Shown: piece after piece, positions 7,389-14,406 of the stretch
Position numbering within the stretch: the stretch's first letter is position 1
Layout: every line of letters starts with the position of its first letter
Program-made: the position numbers and the translations under genes
From: JAYVIQ01 sp043770215
GTDB taxonomy: Bacteria > Bacteroidota > Bacteroidia > Cytophagales > JAAEPT01
Reading direction: 5' to 3'
Assembly (NCBI GenBank): GCA_043770215.1
Contig: JAYVIQ010000022.1
Span: forward strand, 1 to 15,483
Length of the DNA stretch: 15,483 nt
Notes under the pieces: model-generated
Databases searched by the model: none
The model's input: only the letters and a program-made list of their open reading frames with translations
What the model was told of the DNA's origin: nothing

Positions 7389-8642
7389 TTAATCAAAAGA
7401 TTGTATGTTTTGGTCTTTTATTGTTGCGTGTATTTTGTATTTGTATCTCTGTCCAATTTCGGCACTATTTTTGGATATAGATTTAACTTGATCTAAAGAG
7501 AACAGATAATTTTGCTCACTAAATACAAAAAAGTTAGCTTTAGCTCCAGGTCTAATCTCTATTGTTTCTTTACCCAAAATAATTCTAGGATTGTCTACCA
7601 AACATCTTTGCAAATCTTCTAAACTTAAGTCTGTGTTAGATTTTAGAGAGATAAACATTGTTTGAAGCCCTATTTTTCCATTTTCTGCGTAGTTAAACTC
7701 TAACTTTTTGCAATCTTGTTCTTGTGGCCTGTGGTCTGAAACTATAACATCTATAACCCCTTCTTTAACTGCTTTTATAAGTGCTCTTCTATCTGACTCA
7801 GAGCGTAAAGGAGGTGCTATTTTATTATTGGTATCAAAGTCTGTTAGGGCATTTTCATTGGCTACTAGGTGGTAATAATTTACGCCGCAAGTTACATTTA
7901 AACCTTGTTTTTTTGCGTATTTTATCATGTCTATACTTTCAGTACAACTTATCTGAGAAAAATGCAATTTACCACCCGCATATTTTAACAATTCCAAATC
8001 TTTTGCTACAGCCATGTGCTCTACCAAACTAGGTATACCGCTCAATCCATTTTTTGTACTTACTTTTCCTTCGTGCATCTGACCATGAGATACTAAATTC
8101 TTGTCATAGGGAGTATTAATCAAAACCTTGTCTGTATGCTGTAAATATTGCAAGGCTTTCAGTAGTAAGCCACTGTGCCATAGATTAGTATATCCATCGC
8201 CAAAGGCATCTGCTCCGTTTTCTGCCATATCCAACATTTCTGTTAGTGAGCTGCAGTTTATTTTTTTGCTGGCTGCTCCTTGAACATAAACATCAACCAT
8301 TTTGTGGGTAGACTTAGACTTTATATAGGCCAATGTCTCTTTAGAATCTACAATGGGCTCTACATTTGGTACCTGCAAAACGGCAGTAACCCCTCCTGCT
8401 AGTGCAGCGTAGCATCCGGTTTGTATCGTTTCTTTTTGTTCTAAACCTGGCTCACAAAAATTTACAGACATATCCAAAATACCTGGAAAAACAAAAGCCC
8501 CGTCTAAAGCTATTTCTAGTTTAACTTTTTGATTTTCGTATACTTCTATAACACCTTTGTCGTTTACAAAGAGATCTATTATTTTCTCATTCCACTCGCT
8601 GTGGCAATCTATTATTTTGGCTGCTCTAAGTAAGATACTCAT
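7389..8642 (-). CDS. Dihydroorotase-like amidohydrolase, probably catalytically inactive
   Basis: Dihydroorotase normally cyclises carbamoyl aspartate in pyrimidine synthesis with a metal centre. This 417-residue protein follows the type I dihydroorotase/allantoinase fold along its whole length: an N-terminal beta-sandwich part, GILDMSVNFCEPG at 54-66, HEGKVSTKNGLSGIPSLVE (190-208), KIAPPLRS (274-281), VSDHRPQ (301-307) and a C-terminal GAKANFFVF (366-374). The metal ligands are largely gone: the usual DxHxH is D57-M-S59-V-N61, the histidine after the IH of the third ligand is N176, the HVS histidine is Q230, and only D303 remains. It is therefore likely a pseudoenzyme or an altered hydrolase. 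Its ATG overlaps the BatA stop (ATGA, 8639-8642), which couples it to an envelope operon with no other pyrimidine gene. Family membership is sure; inactivity is inferred. Confidence 0.9.
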   Translation of the reverse strand: MSILLRAAKIIDCHSEWNEKIIDLFVNDKGVIEVYENQKVKLEIALDGAFVFPGILDMSVNFCEPGLEQKETIQTGCYAALAGGVTAVLQVPNVEPIVDSKETLAYIKSKSTHKMVDVYVQGAASKKINCSSLTEMLDMAENGADAFGDGYTNLWHSGLLLKALQYLQHTDKVLINTPYDKNLVSHGQMHEGKVSTKNGLSGIPSLVEHMAVAKDLELLKYAGGKLHFSQISCTESIDMIKYAKKQGLNVTCGVNYYHLVANENALTDFDTNNKIAPPLRSESDRRALIKAVKEGVIDVIVSDHRPQEQDCKKLEFNYAENGKIGLQTMFISLKSNTDLSLEDLQRCLVDNPRIILGKETIEIRPGAKANFFVFSEQNYLFSLDQVKSISKNSAEIGQRYKYKIHATIKDQNIQSFD

Positions 8643-10627
8643 TTGTACAATCTAATTAATGCTGTTTCTACCAATAAACAAACTAGTGCAAGCAGAACCC
8701 ACCATTTCCACTTACCCAAACCTATTTCTGAATCTTCTGCCAAATGTGGCTTGGTGGCATCCCAATTCTGAACTTGTATGTTTTTACTCTTTTCTAAACT
8801 AGAAAGATCTAATGCCGTAAAATAAGATTCTTTTCTGCTAAAATTAAGTGCCACTTTTGTCAAAGTATCCTTTTGAGATTTAACATCGTAAATACCTGCC
8901 TGCTCATCATTAGATAAGGTGTATATTAGATTATCACCATTTACTTGTTGCTGTGGTGTATACTGATTTTTTGTAGATTGTAATGTGTACCTCCTACCCT
9001 TTTCAGGATTTAAGCCAGTTAAAATCATTTCTTTTTTTCCAATATCAAAGCTTATGTTGCTGTTTATGGAGGCGCTATTCATTGCCATCTCATAACTGGT
9101 AATTACAAATAGAGAATGTTTCATAAAATTTGTTGCCTCATCTAACAATGGAACAGAAAACAAAAAAACGGTTCCTTTTTCACGGGTGCTGTATTGAGAT
9201 AAAAATGCTTCTCCTTTTCTAGATTTTATAATGTTTTGCCCTCCATTTTGATTCAGTACTGGCTGAAAATAGATGCTTTGCATTTTCAATTCAGTTTTCT
9301 GGAACTGATTTTTGAACCAGTTGTTTTGGATTAATCCAGCAAAATCTATTTCTTGTTTTTCTGCTAAAGTAGGTTTAGTTACTGCGGCACCTACACCTAA
9401 ATCTGATAAGAATTTTGTTATTTCTAAAACTGCCACGTTTGTTTGTGGCACTATACATAAATGACCACCTTTCTTAACAAAATCTTTTAGCTGCAACAAT
9501 GGTAAATTTTTATAATTACTTATCCCATCCAAAACAATCAAATCATTTTGAGCTAATTCTGAAGAGTTTAATTTACTTTCTTCAAAGACTTTTGTCAGGA
9601 ACAAAGCTTCGTTTTTGTAGGCTTGTTGAAAATAACTTTTTTCATTCCCTTTAATAATTACAATTTTAATGTTTCTATTAGATTCTAAGACAAAATGATA
9701 TGCATTATCAAACTCAACAAAGGGATCATCTACTCTTAACTCCAAAGCATTAAATCCTTTTTTGCTTAATTGAAATTCTATTTCAGAATTTTTAGCACTT
9801 AACTCTGGGATTTTTATTGCTTTAGTCCCTAACTGGTTGCCTTCTACTAAACATTTTACAACCAACTCTTTTTCTGATTTGCTCTGATTTTGAATTCTAA
9901 AACCAACTTTTACGGTTGTTCCTGACACCAAATACTTACTATCCATCCAAATACTGTCTATAAAACAATTATTGGTTTCGGCATCTAATCTTGCTAAGAT
10001 TAACTCTTGAGAGGTATCTTTTCTACTGTTTTTAAATTCTTCAAATGTATAACTAGAGGACTGAAAATCAGAAATATAATAATACTTTTTTGGCAAATCA
10101 GATTCTTTCTTTCTTAGCAAACCAGAAATTTGAGTATGAGAAATATTGCCCGTAGATGGTTTTACTTTACTTACTGCCTTGAGCAAATCTTTTTTAGAAT
10201 AATAGTCTCTATTTATTTCTAAGTCTTGATGGGTAATAAATGAAAATTTATCCCCTTTTTTGGCTACCACAGTGTTTTCTAAAATAGATTTTGCTTTATC
10301 TAGTAACAAAGCGTCTTCTATTTTTCTTGTCATGCTTAGAGAATTATCTAAAAAAATAACATGATGCACGTTTATGTTCTTGGTAATTGCCTTGAAACTA
10401 GGCTGTGCAAATGCCATGACAATAAAAAAAATGGCTAAAACTCTAGAGAGCATTATTAGTAGACGCTTAAGCTGAAATCTATTGCTAGTTTCTTTTTTAA
10501 AATCTTCTAAAATGGCTACGTTTGAAAAATCTACCCTTATAACCTTTTGTAAATTAAATAAATACAAAAAAATAGGTATTAAAGCAAAAAGTAAAAAATA
10601 CAAAAATTTAGGATTGGCAAAACTCAT
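8639..10627 (-). CDS. BatA-type membrane protein with von Willebrand factor A-like domain
   Basis: A 662-residue inner-membrane protein. The N-terminus is the BatA (aerotolerance-regulator N-terminal) domain: FANPKFLYFLLFALIPIFLY at 3-22, then a short loop, RFQLKRLLIML and a second helix at about 57-76. A VWA-like domain follows, with the metal-ion-dependent adhesion (MIDAS) signature DNSLS at 94-98. The large middle part (about 200-630) is extracytoplasmic beta-rich sequence with a second glutamine-amidotransferase-like segment (KKGGHLCIVPQ), and one last helix (about 641-660) precedes RLYK. Bat proteins were first linked to aerotolerance in Bacteroides fragilis; their exact activity is unknown. 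It is the first gene of the five-gene operon and overlaps the next by 4 bp. A DUF58 protein, a usual partner family, is encoded 2.1 kb away. Confidence 0.9.
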   Translation of the reverse strand: MSFANPKFLYFLLFALIPIFLYLFNLQKVIRVDFSNVAILEDFKKETSNRFQLKRLLIMLSRVLAIFFIVMAFAQPSFKAITKNINVHHVIFLDNSLSMTRKIEDALLLDKAKSILENTVVAKKGDKFSFITHQDLEINRDYYSKKDLLKAVSKVKPSTGNISHTQISGLLRKKESDLPKKYYYISDFQSSSYTFEEFKNSRKDTSQELILARLDAETNNCFIDSIWMDSKYLVSGTTVKVGFRIQNQSKSEKELVVKCLVEGNQLGTKAIKIPELSAKNSEIEFQLSKKGFNALELRVDDPFVEFDNAYHFVLESNRNIKIVIIKGNEKSYFQQAYKNEALFLTKVFEESKLNSSELAQNDLIVLDGISNYKNLPLLQLKDFVKKGGHLCIVPQTNVAVLEITKFLSDLGVGAAVTKPTLAEKQEIDFAGLIQNNWFKNQFQKTELKMQSIYFQPVLNQNGGQNIIKSRKGEAFLSQYSTREKGTVFLFSVPLLDEATNFMKHSLFVITSYEMAMNSASINSNISFDIGKKEMILTGLNPEKGRRYTLQSTKNQYTPQQQVNGDNLIYTLSNDEQAGIYDVKSQKDTLTKVALNFSRKESYFTALDLSSLEKSKNIQVQNWDATKPHLAEDSEIGLGKWKWWVLLALVCLLVETALIRLYK

Positions 10628-10678
10628 TTACTTTTTTCTGTCTTTATTTTGATAAAATTAAAGGTTTAGATTGATTTA

Positions 10679-10735
10679 ATTTAATTATTGCATTAAATAT
10701 TATTCACAAAGAAAGAGATAAAGCAATAATTAAAT
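10679..10735. repeat. 13-bp perfect inverted repeat upstream of the BatA-type gene
   Basis: ATTTAATTATTGC (10679-10691) and its exact complement GCAATAATTAAAT (10723-10735) are separated by 31 nt, between the helicase stop and the BatA start. On the minus strand no clean T-run follows, so it is not a typical intrinsic terminator. It could be an operator or a leader structure for the BatA operon. The AT-rich arms make chance occurrence possible. Confidence 0.5.
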
Positions 10736-10799
10736 AAATACTAATGAATTGTCTGCTTAGAACTTAGTTACTTCTAAAACTACGTTTAAGTCATATTTG

Positions 10800-12095
10800 C
10801 TACTTGTTGCCTTTGCCTTTTTTGTATGCTTTGCCGTACAATTTTATTTTATCTTTTATACCCAAGTTTACTGTTTTGGCATTTGCAGGTTTCTTTTTAT
10901 GAAATGCAGAACCAATTTCGCTAAATTCGGGCTCTTCATCTGGCTTACGATTTCTATTGTTTTCTACCACCAAGCCAATTGGCAAATCCTGTCTTTCAAA
11001 AAAGAAACCTAACTCATTTTCTAGTTTTTTAACTATAATAAGTTCTATGTCTGTTACTAATAGTATAAATAATTGATTTGTAGAATCTTCCGATTCTTTT
11101 TTCAATCTTGTTTTTAATAATTCATCGTTTTCTGGAATATCAAACTGCAAAACCACTGGTAAATCGTATAAATTTTCTTCTAGTTCATCTTCGCTGCATA
11201 AGACCAAAACCGTCAAAGAATCGTTTGCCATAAAATCTGCAATACTTGCCACTTTGTTGTGGTTGTAGTACAAAGGATTCATCATACCTACTTGCCCTAC
11301 CTGGCGTTTAGAAATAGAATTATACAACTGCCCTGCCGTAACACGAGTATTGCAAAAAATAACTATTTTAGGAAATTGTTCTCTGTCTACAAGTAGATTT
11401 AACAAGTTTAATTTTGTCTTATAGTTAAGAACGGAATAATACTCTGGTATATGGTATTCTCCAGAATACTGTAACTCAGGAGCAATTTCTATAACTTCTT
11501 GCCCAGTCATCATTTGACTAGTAAGTTTTTCTAATTTCTCATGATATACCAACGAAAAGGCTAACTTTTGGCATTTAGGCATGCAATCTGCCAAACGAAT
11601 TATTATATTTTGAAACCCTTGTTTTATAATCTCTTCTGCATCATCTATTATAAACAGTTGCACTTTATTTATATTCAAACCAGAGTTTATATAAATGGTA
11701 CTAATTCTGTCTGGGGTTCCTACCACAATATCAATACCTGCAAAAAGATCATCTCTTTGGTCTTGCATTCCACCACCTGGGTACAAAGCCAAAACCCTAA
11801 GGTCTGTATATTTTGCCATTTGCTCAAAAAGCGCTACTGTCTCTTCTACTTTTTCTCTATTTGCTGCCATAATGAGTGCCCTTGGAGCATTTTCAAAAGC
11901 ATATTTGAGCTTCATAATGGTAGATAATACATAAGCACTTGTTTTGCCGCAATCTTCTGGCCCCACAACTATCCAATCTTGCCCTCCTGCAAATCTGTTT
12001 ACGCAAGCTTCTTGTACTGGCTTTGTTTCTAAATAACCAGCTTCTTTCATTGCGCTGATAATTTGTTTATTGAGTTTTAAAGTTTCGAGTGACAT
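10800..12095 (-). CDS. Degenerate DEAD-box RNA helicase-like protein
   Basis: A 431-residue protein with the two RecA-like domains of DEAD-box helicases, which use ATP to remodel RNA. Preserved: a Q-motif-like KPVQEAC (25-31), Walker A as GPEDCGKT (45-52), a GG pair at 107-109, TPDR (127-130), the Walker B equivalent DDAE (151-154) and IVIFCNTR (244-251) opening domain 2. Changed: the DEAD core is DDAE, motif III SAT is absent (AFSLV at 179-183), the ARGID part of motif V is CSEDELEENLYDLP, and the HRxGRxxR arginine fingers of motif VI are missing (DELLKTRLKKESE). It ends in a lysine-rich tail (KAYKKGKGNK) typical of RNA-binding extensions. ATP may still bind, but coupled hydrolysis looks unlikely. 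It has a near-leaderless promoter candidate and is transcribed alone or after the PUR gene. Confidence 0.85.
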   Translation of the reverse strand: MSLETLKLNKQIISAMKEAGYLETKPVQEACVNRFAGGQDWIVVGPEDCGKTSAYVLSTIMKLKYAFENAPRALIMAANREKVEETVALFEQMAKYTDLRVLALYPGGGMQDQRDDLFAGIDIVVGTPDRISTIYINSGLNINKVQLFIIDDAEEIIKQGFQNIIIRLADCMPKCQKLAFSLVYHEKLEKLTSQMMTGQEVIEIAPELQYSGEYHIPEYYSVLNYKTKLNLLNLLVDREQFPKIVIFCNTRVTAGQLYNSISKRQVGQVGMMNPLYYNHNKVASIADFMANDSLTVLVLCSEDELEENLYDLPVVLQFDIPENDELLKTRLKKESEDSTNQLFILLVTDIELIIVKKLENELGFFFERQDLPIGLVVENNRNRKPDEEPEFSEIGSAFHKKKPANAKTVNLGIKDKIKLYGKAYKKGKGNK

Positions 12096-12099
12096 AATA

Positions 12100-12107
12100 C
12101 AAAGTTA
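12100..12107 (-). promoter_or_regulatory. Candidate -7 promoter element of the helicase gene, implying a near-leaderless mRNA
   Basis: TAACTTTG on the minus strand matches the Bacteroidota TAnnTTTG element and ends only 4 nt before the ATG at 12095. If used, transcription starts at or within a few bases of the start codon. A matching TTTG at the expected upstream distance is not present (only a T-run), so the call is moderate. Confidence 0.45.
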
Positions 12108-12173
12108 GTCATTTAGGGCTTACAGAAAAAGATAAAACGCGTAATAAAAAATAAGGTTGGTTGGACTTAAAAG

Positions 12174-12291
12174 TGTACTAGTTTTAAAAATTGAAGCGAT
12201 TTAAAAATACGTTGTTAAAAGTAACCTTAATTTTAAATCATCTGGTTTAAACATCAATCCTTTTAACAAGGTATTGTACTAGTTTTAAAAA
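12174..12291. repeat. 17-bp direct repeats 101 bp apart, enclosing a dyad
   Basis: The 17-mer starting TGTACTAG (then TTTTAAAAA) occurs at 12174-12190 and again, identically, at 12275-12291. Between the copies lies a 10-bp inverted pair, TTGTTAAAAG (12212-12221) and CTTTTAACAA (12260-12269). The element fills most of the 276-bp gap between the PUR and helicase genes. No open frame or clear terminator is visible inside. It could be a regulatory region of the helicase, a small RNA, or remains of a duplication. Confidence 0.6.
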
Positions 12292-12371
12292 ATTTAGAAA
12301 AAATAATAGTTAAGGAAGATAATTAGTTAAAATTGTCTGCAAAAAATATTACTATCAGCTATAAATTTGTA

Positions 12372-12659
12372 TCACTCTTCACTTTGTTTAAGCTCTTCCT
12401 CAGTCATTAGTTCTGTTTTTATGTAGTTGATGGTATCTTGTAAAGCATGTGTAAATTTCATAAAATCTTCTTTATATAAAAAAATCTTATGTTTTTCGTA
12501 CAACACCTCTTCTCCTTTTTGTTTTCTTTTGCTTTCAGTTATGGTTAGATAAAAATCATCTGACTTGGTAGATTTAATATCAAAAAAATAAGTTCTCTTC
12601 CCTGCTTTTACTCTAGATGAATAAATTTCTTCTTTTTTGAACTCTAGATTCTCATCCAT
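12372..12659 (-). CDS. PUR-alpha/DUF3276 family nucleic-acid-binding protein
   Basis: A 95-residue protein of the bacterial PUR family (DUF3276), small single-domain relatives of eukaryotic Pur-alpha that bind single-stranded DNA and RNA; the Borrelia member is a known regulator. The sequence shows the PUR repeat: a basic strand SRVKAGKRTYFFDIK (15-29), DFYLTITESKRK (35-46), then KHKIFLYKEDFMKF (56-69) and a helix HALQDTINYIK, with an acidic tail EEELKQSEE. Length is typical for the Bacteroidota family. It is divergent from the DUF58 gene, with 96 bp between the two starts, and lies upstream of the helicase on the same strand with a 276-bp gap. A TTTG-N20-TATTTTAG promoter candidate precedes it. 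Binding to RNA is inferred from the family. Confidence 0.9.
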   Translation of the reverse strand: MDENLEFKKEEIYSSRVKAGKRTYFFDIKSTKSDDFYLTITESKRKQKGEEVLYEKHKIFLYKEDFMKFTHALQDTINYIKTELMTEEELKQSEE

Positions 12660-12681
12660 ATTTTTAGTTTAATATTTTATT

Positions 12682-12728
12682 CTAAAATACATTTAATTAT
12701 TGAATAAGACAAAAAAAATGTACTTTTA
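12682..12728. promoter_or_regulatory. Overlapping divergent promoter candidates for the PUR and DUF58 genes
   Basis: Toward the PUR gene (minus), TTTG at 12710-12713 is followed after 20 bp by TATTTTAG (12682-12689), one base off the Bacteroidota consensus, with a leader of about 20 nt. Toward the DUF58 gene (plus), TTG at 12700-12702 is followed after 18 bp by TACTTTTA (12721-12728), also one base off. The elements interleave, so the two genes could compete for polymerase. No Shine-Dalgarno sequence precedes either start. Confidence 0.42.
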
Positions 12729-12755
12729 AAAATAAGTAAATAAGCAATTTAATCC

Positions 12756-13661
12756 ATGGCAGTAAAGATAGAAGACCTTGTACATTTTGGAAATTTAGAT
12801 TTTTTGGCAAAAAAAGCTGTAGAAGGGTTTGTTACTGGCCTACACAAAAGCCCGTACAATGGATTTTCTGTAGAATTTTCTGAACATAACCAATACAATA
12901 CTGGAGATAGTACAAGACATATAGACTGGAAAGTCTTTGGCAGAACGGATAAGTTGTATCTAAAAAACTATGAAGATGAAACAAATTTACGTTGCCAAAT
13001 CATTATAGATGCGTCTTCATCTATGTATTATCCAAGAAACAACTTTGGTAAAATTAAATTCTCTTGCCTAGCTGCCGCATCTCTTTGCTACCTTATTCAA
13101 AAGCAAAGAGATGCTGTAGGCTACATAAGTTTTAGCAATGAAATTGAAACCTCAACCCCTTTAAAAAGTTCAAAAACACATCTTCATAAGATTTTTATGC
13201 AACTAGAGCATTTGATGCAAAAAGATACTCAAAACCAAAGTACTGGGCTTGTAAGTGTACTGCATCATGTGGCTTATAAACTAAAAAGAAGAAATCTTAT
13301 TGTCCTTTTTTCTGACATGCTAGAAAATATACAACATTGGGACTTAATATTTCCAGCATTACAACATTTGAAATTTCAGCACCATGAAATAATTATTTTT
13401 CATACAATACACAAAGCAACTGAGGTAAACTTTACTTTTGAAGATAAAGCACATATTTTTAAAGACTTAGAAAGTGGCAAAGAGGTGAGATTGAATCCTT
13501 CTCAAGTAAGAGAAGTGTTTGTAGAAAATGCTAAGATAAAACAAAAAGAACTTTACCTTAAATGTGCCCAGTATAAAATAGATTTGATAGAAGTAGATAT
13601 AGACCAACCTATTGATCAAATCCTTCAAGGGTATATGATTAAGAGAAGAAAAATGAAATAG
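12756..13661 (+). CDS. DUF58 domain-containing protein (MoxR/Bat-associated)
   Basis: A 301-residue soluble protein of the DUF58 family, von Willebrand-like proteins usually encoded next to MoxR AAA+ ATPases and Bat proteins and thought to act with them on envelope or metalloprotein assembly. The family hallmark is clear: LHKSPYNGFSVEFSEH (29-44), then YNTGDSTRHIDWKVFGRTD (47-65), YLKNYEDETN (68-77) and a MIDAS-type DASSSM at 85-90. LIVLFSDMLE in the second half fits the VWA core. There is no membrane segment, and length is normal. It is divergent from the PUR gene and not followed by a bat gene. The only BatA-type gene in the window is on the other strand at 10627, and no moxR is seen here. 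The family call is firm; the molecular role is unknown. Confidence 0.93.
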   Translation: MAVKIEDLVHFGNLDFLAKKAVEGFVTGLHKSPYNGFSVEFSEHNQYNTGDSTRHIDWKVFGRTDKLYLKNYEDETNLRCQIIIDASSSMYYPRNNFGKIKFSCLAAASLCYLIQKQRDAVGYISFSNEIETSTPLKSSKTHLHKIFMQLEHLMQKDTQNQSTGLVSVLHHVAYKLKRRNLIVLFSDMLENIQHWDLIFPALQHLKFQHHEIIIFHTIHKATEVNFTFEDKAHIFKDLESGKEVRLNPSQVREVFVENAKIKQKELYLKCAQYKIDLIEVDIDQPIDQILQGYMIKRRKMK

Positions 13662-13860
13662 TCTTAAAAATTTCAATAAAAAAACTATACTCATCTTTAT
13701 TTATTAAAATTATCTAAAGCCAAAAATACACTGCTTTAACACTTTTTAATTTTCCAATAATAATTAGAAAATAGTAAGATTGCGAAACATCTTATTTAGC
13801 ATTAAGTATGTTTAATCCAATCAATATTTATTAGCTTTATATTGTTTTAAAAAAATAAAA

Positions 13861-14142
13861 ATGTGCCCTGTAACAATAAGCAAAGAAGCGTTGTATGAAA
13901 TTAAAGAAATTTTCAACACCAAAAAGGTCCCTAATAACTACGGATTAAGACTTACGGTACAAGGTGGTGGATGCGCTGGTGTGGTACACAAGCTAGGATT
14001 TGATTTGAAAAATGAACAGGATTTATGTTACTTGGATTTTGGATTTGAATTGATGATAGCTAAAAAAGACCTGATGCACCTTATAGGAAAACACATTTCT
14101 TTTATAGAAAATGTAGAAAAAAGAGGTTTTGTCTTTGAATAA
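13861..14142 (+). CDS. IscA/HesB-like iron-sulfur protein lacking the C-terminal CxC motif
   Basis: A 93-residue A-type carrier-like protein. A-type carriers hold iron or Fe-S clusters with three cysteines and pass them to target enzymes. The first site is present: GGGCAGVVHKLGFD at 35-48 with Cys38 (equivalent to E. coli IscA Cys35). The rest of the fold is recognisable (LRLTVQ, FELMIAKKDLMHLIG, ISFIENVEKRGFVFE). The usual end, asparagine-proline followed by Cys-Gly-Cys-Gly, is missing: the protein stops right after GFVFE. Additional cysteines are only Cys2 and Cys56. The stop is followed at once by a strong terminator, so a recent frameshift is unlikely. It may be a divergent subfamily with altered ligands. 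There is no Shine-Dalgarno site, only an A-rich leader. The 199 bp in front of it hold no gene. Confidence 0.85.
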   Translation: MCPVTISKEALYEIKEIFNTKKVPNNYGLRLTVQGGGCAGVVHKLGFDLKNEQDLCYLDFGFELMIAKKDLMHLIGKHISFIENVEKRGFVFE

Positions 14143-14143
14143 A

Positions 14144-14175
14144 AAAAACTCTATTGAAAAAACAATAGAGTTTTT
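14144..14175. terminator. Bidirectional intrinsic terminator between convergent genes
   Basis: A 13-bp stem, AAAAACTCTATTG (14144-14156) and CAATAGAGTTTTT (14163-14175), has a 6-nt A-loop. Because the arms end in A and T runs, it can stop transcription both from the IscA-like gene (plus; its stop codon is 1 bp before the stem) and from the PID-CTERM gene (minus; its stop codon is 15 bp before the stem). Confidence 0.88.
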
Positions 14176-14190
14176 AAGTAATTTCTAATT

Positions 14191-14406
14191 TTAAGATTCT
14201 TCTTTGGCTTTTTTTCTAAATAATTTAGCTCCGCCAAGTGCTGCACCAGCCGCTATTAAAAGGCTTACGCCCCCGTCTATAGGAATTGCTGGATCATTAT
14301 CTGGGTCACCACCCCCCCCTGGAGGGCCTAAACCTCCTGGAGGCAAAGAGAACAATGACAATGAACTAAGACTTAATATAATTGTAAGGAACAAAAGTTT
14401 TCTCAT
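14191..14406 (-). CDS. PID-CTERM sorting-signal mini-protein
   Basis: A 71-residue exported protein made of little but signals. Residues 1-20 are a signal peptide (MRKLL followed by a leucine/serine-rich core), residues 21-41 a proline/glycine/aspartate linker (LPPGGLGPPGGGG then DPDNDPA), then PIDGG at 42-46, a hydrophobic helix (VSLLIAAGAALGGAKLF) and a basic end (RKKAKEES). The order motif-helix-basic tail matches the PID-CTERM type of C-terminal sorting region described for Bacteroidota, in form like PEP-CTERM or LPXTG signals. Almost no mature domain is left, so it may be a tiny surface anchor or a processed peptide. The linker is encoded by eight consecutive G (coding strand; C at 14312-14319). 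It starts 27 bp after the stop of the T9SS substrate gene, probably in one transcript. Confidence 0.8.
   Translation of the reverse strand: MRKLLFLTIILSLSSLSLFSLPPGGLGPPGGGGDPDNDPAIPIDGGVSLLIAAGAALGGAKLFRKKAKEES

Noticed and set aside
7349..7396. TTG start at 7396 for the DUF4199 protein
   Set aside because: It would add 16 polar residues before the first ATG at 7348 and overlap the upstream gene; it remains possible but is the weaker choice.
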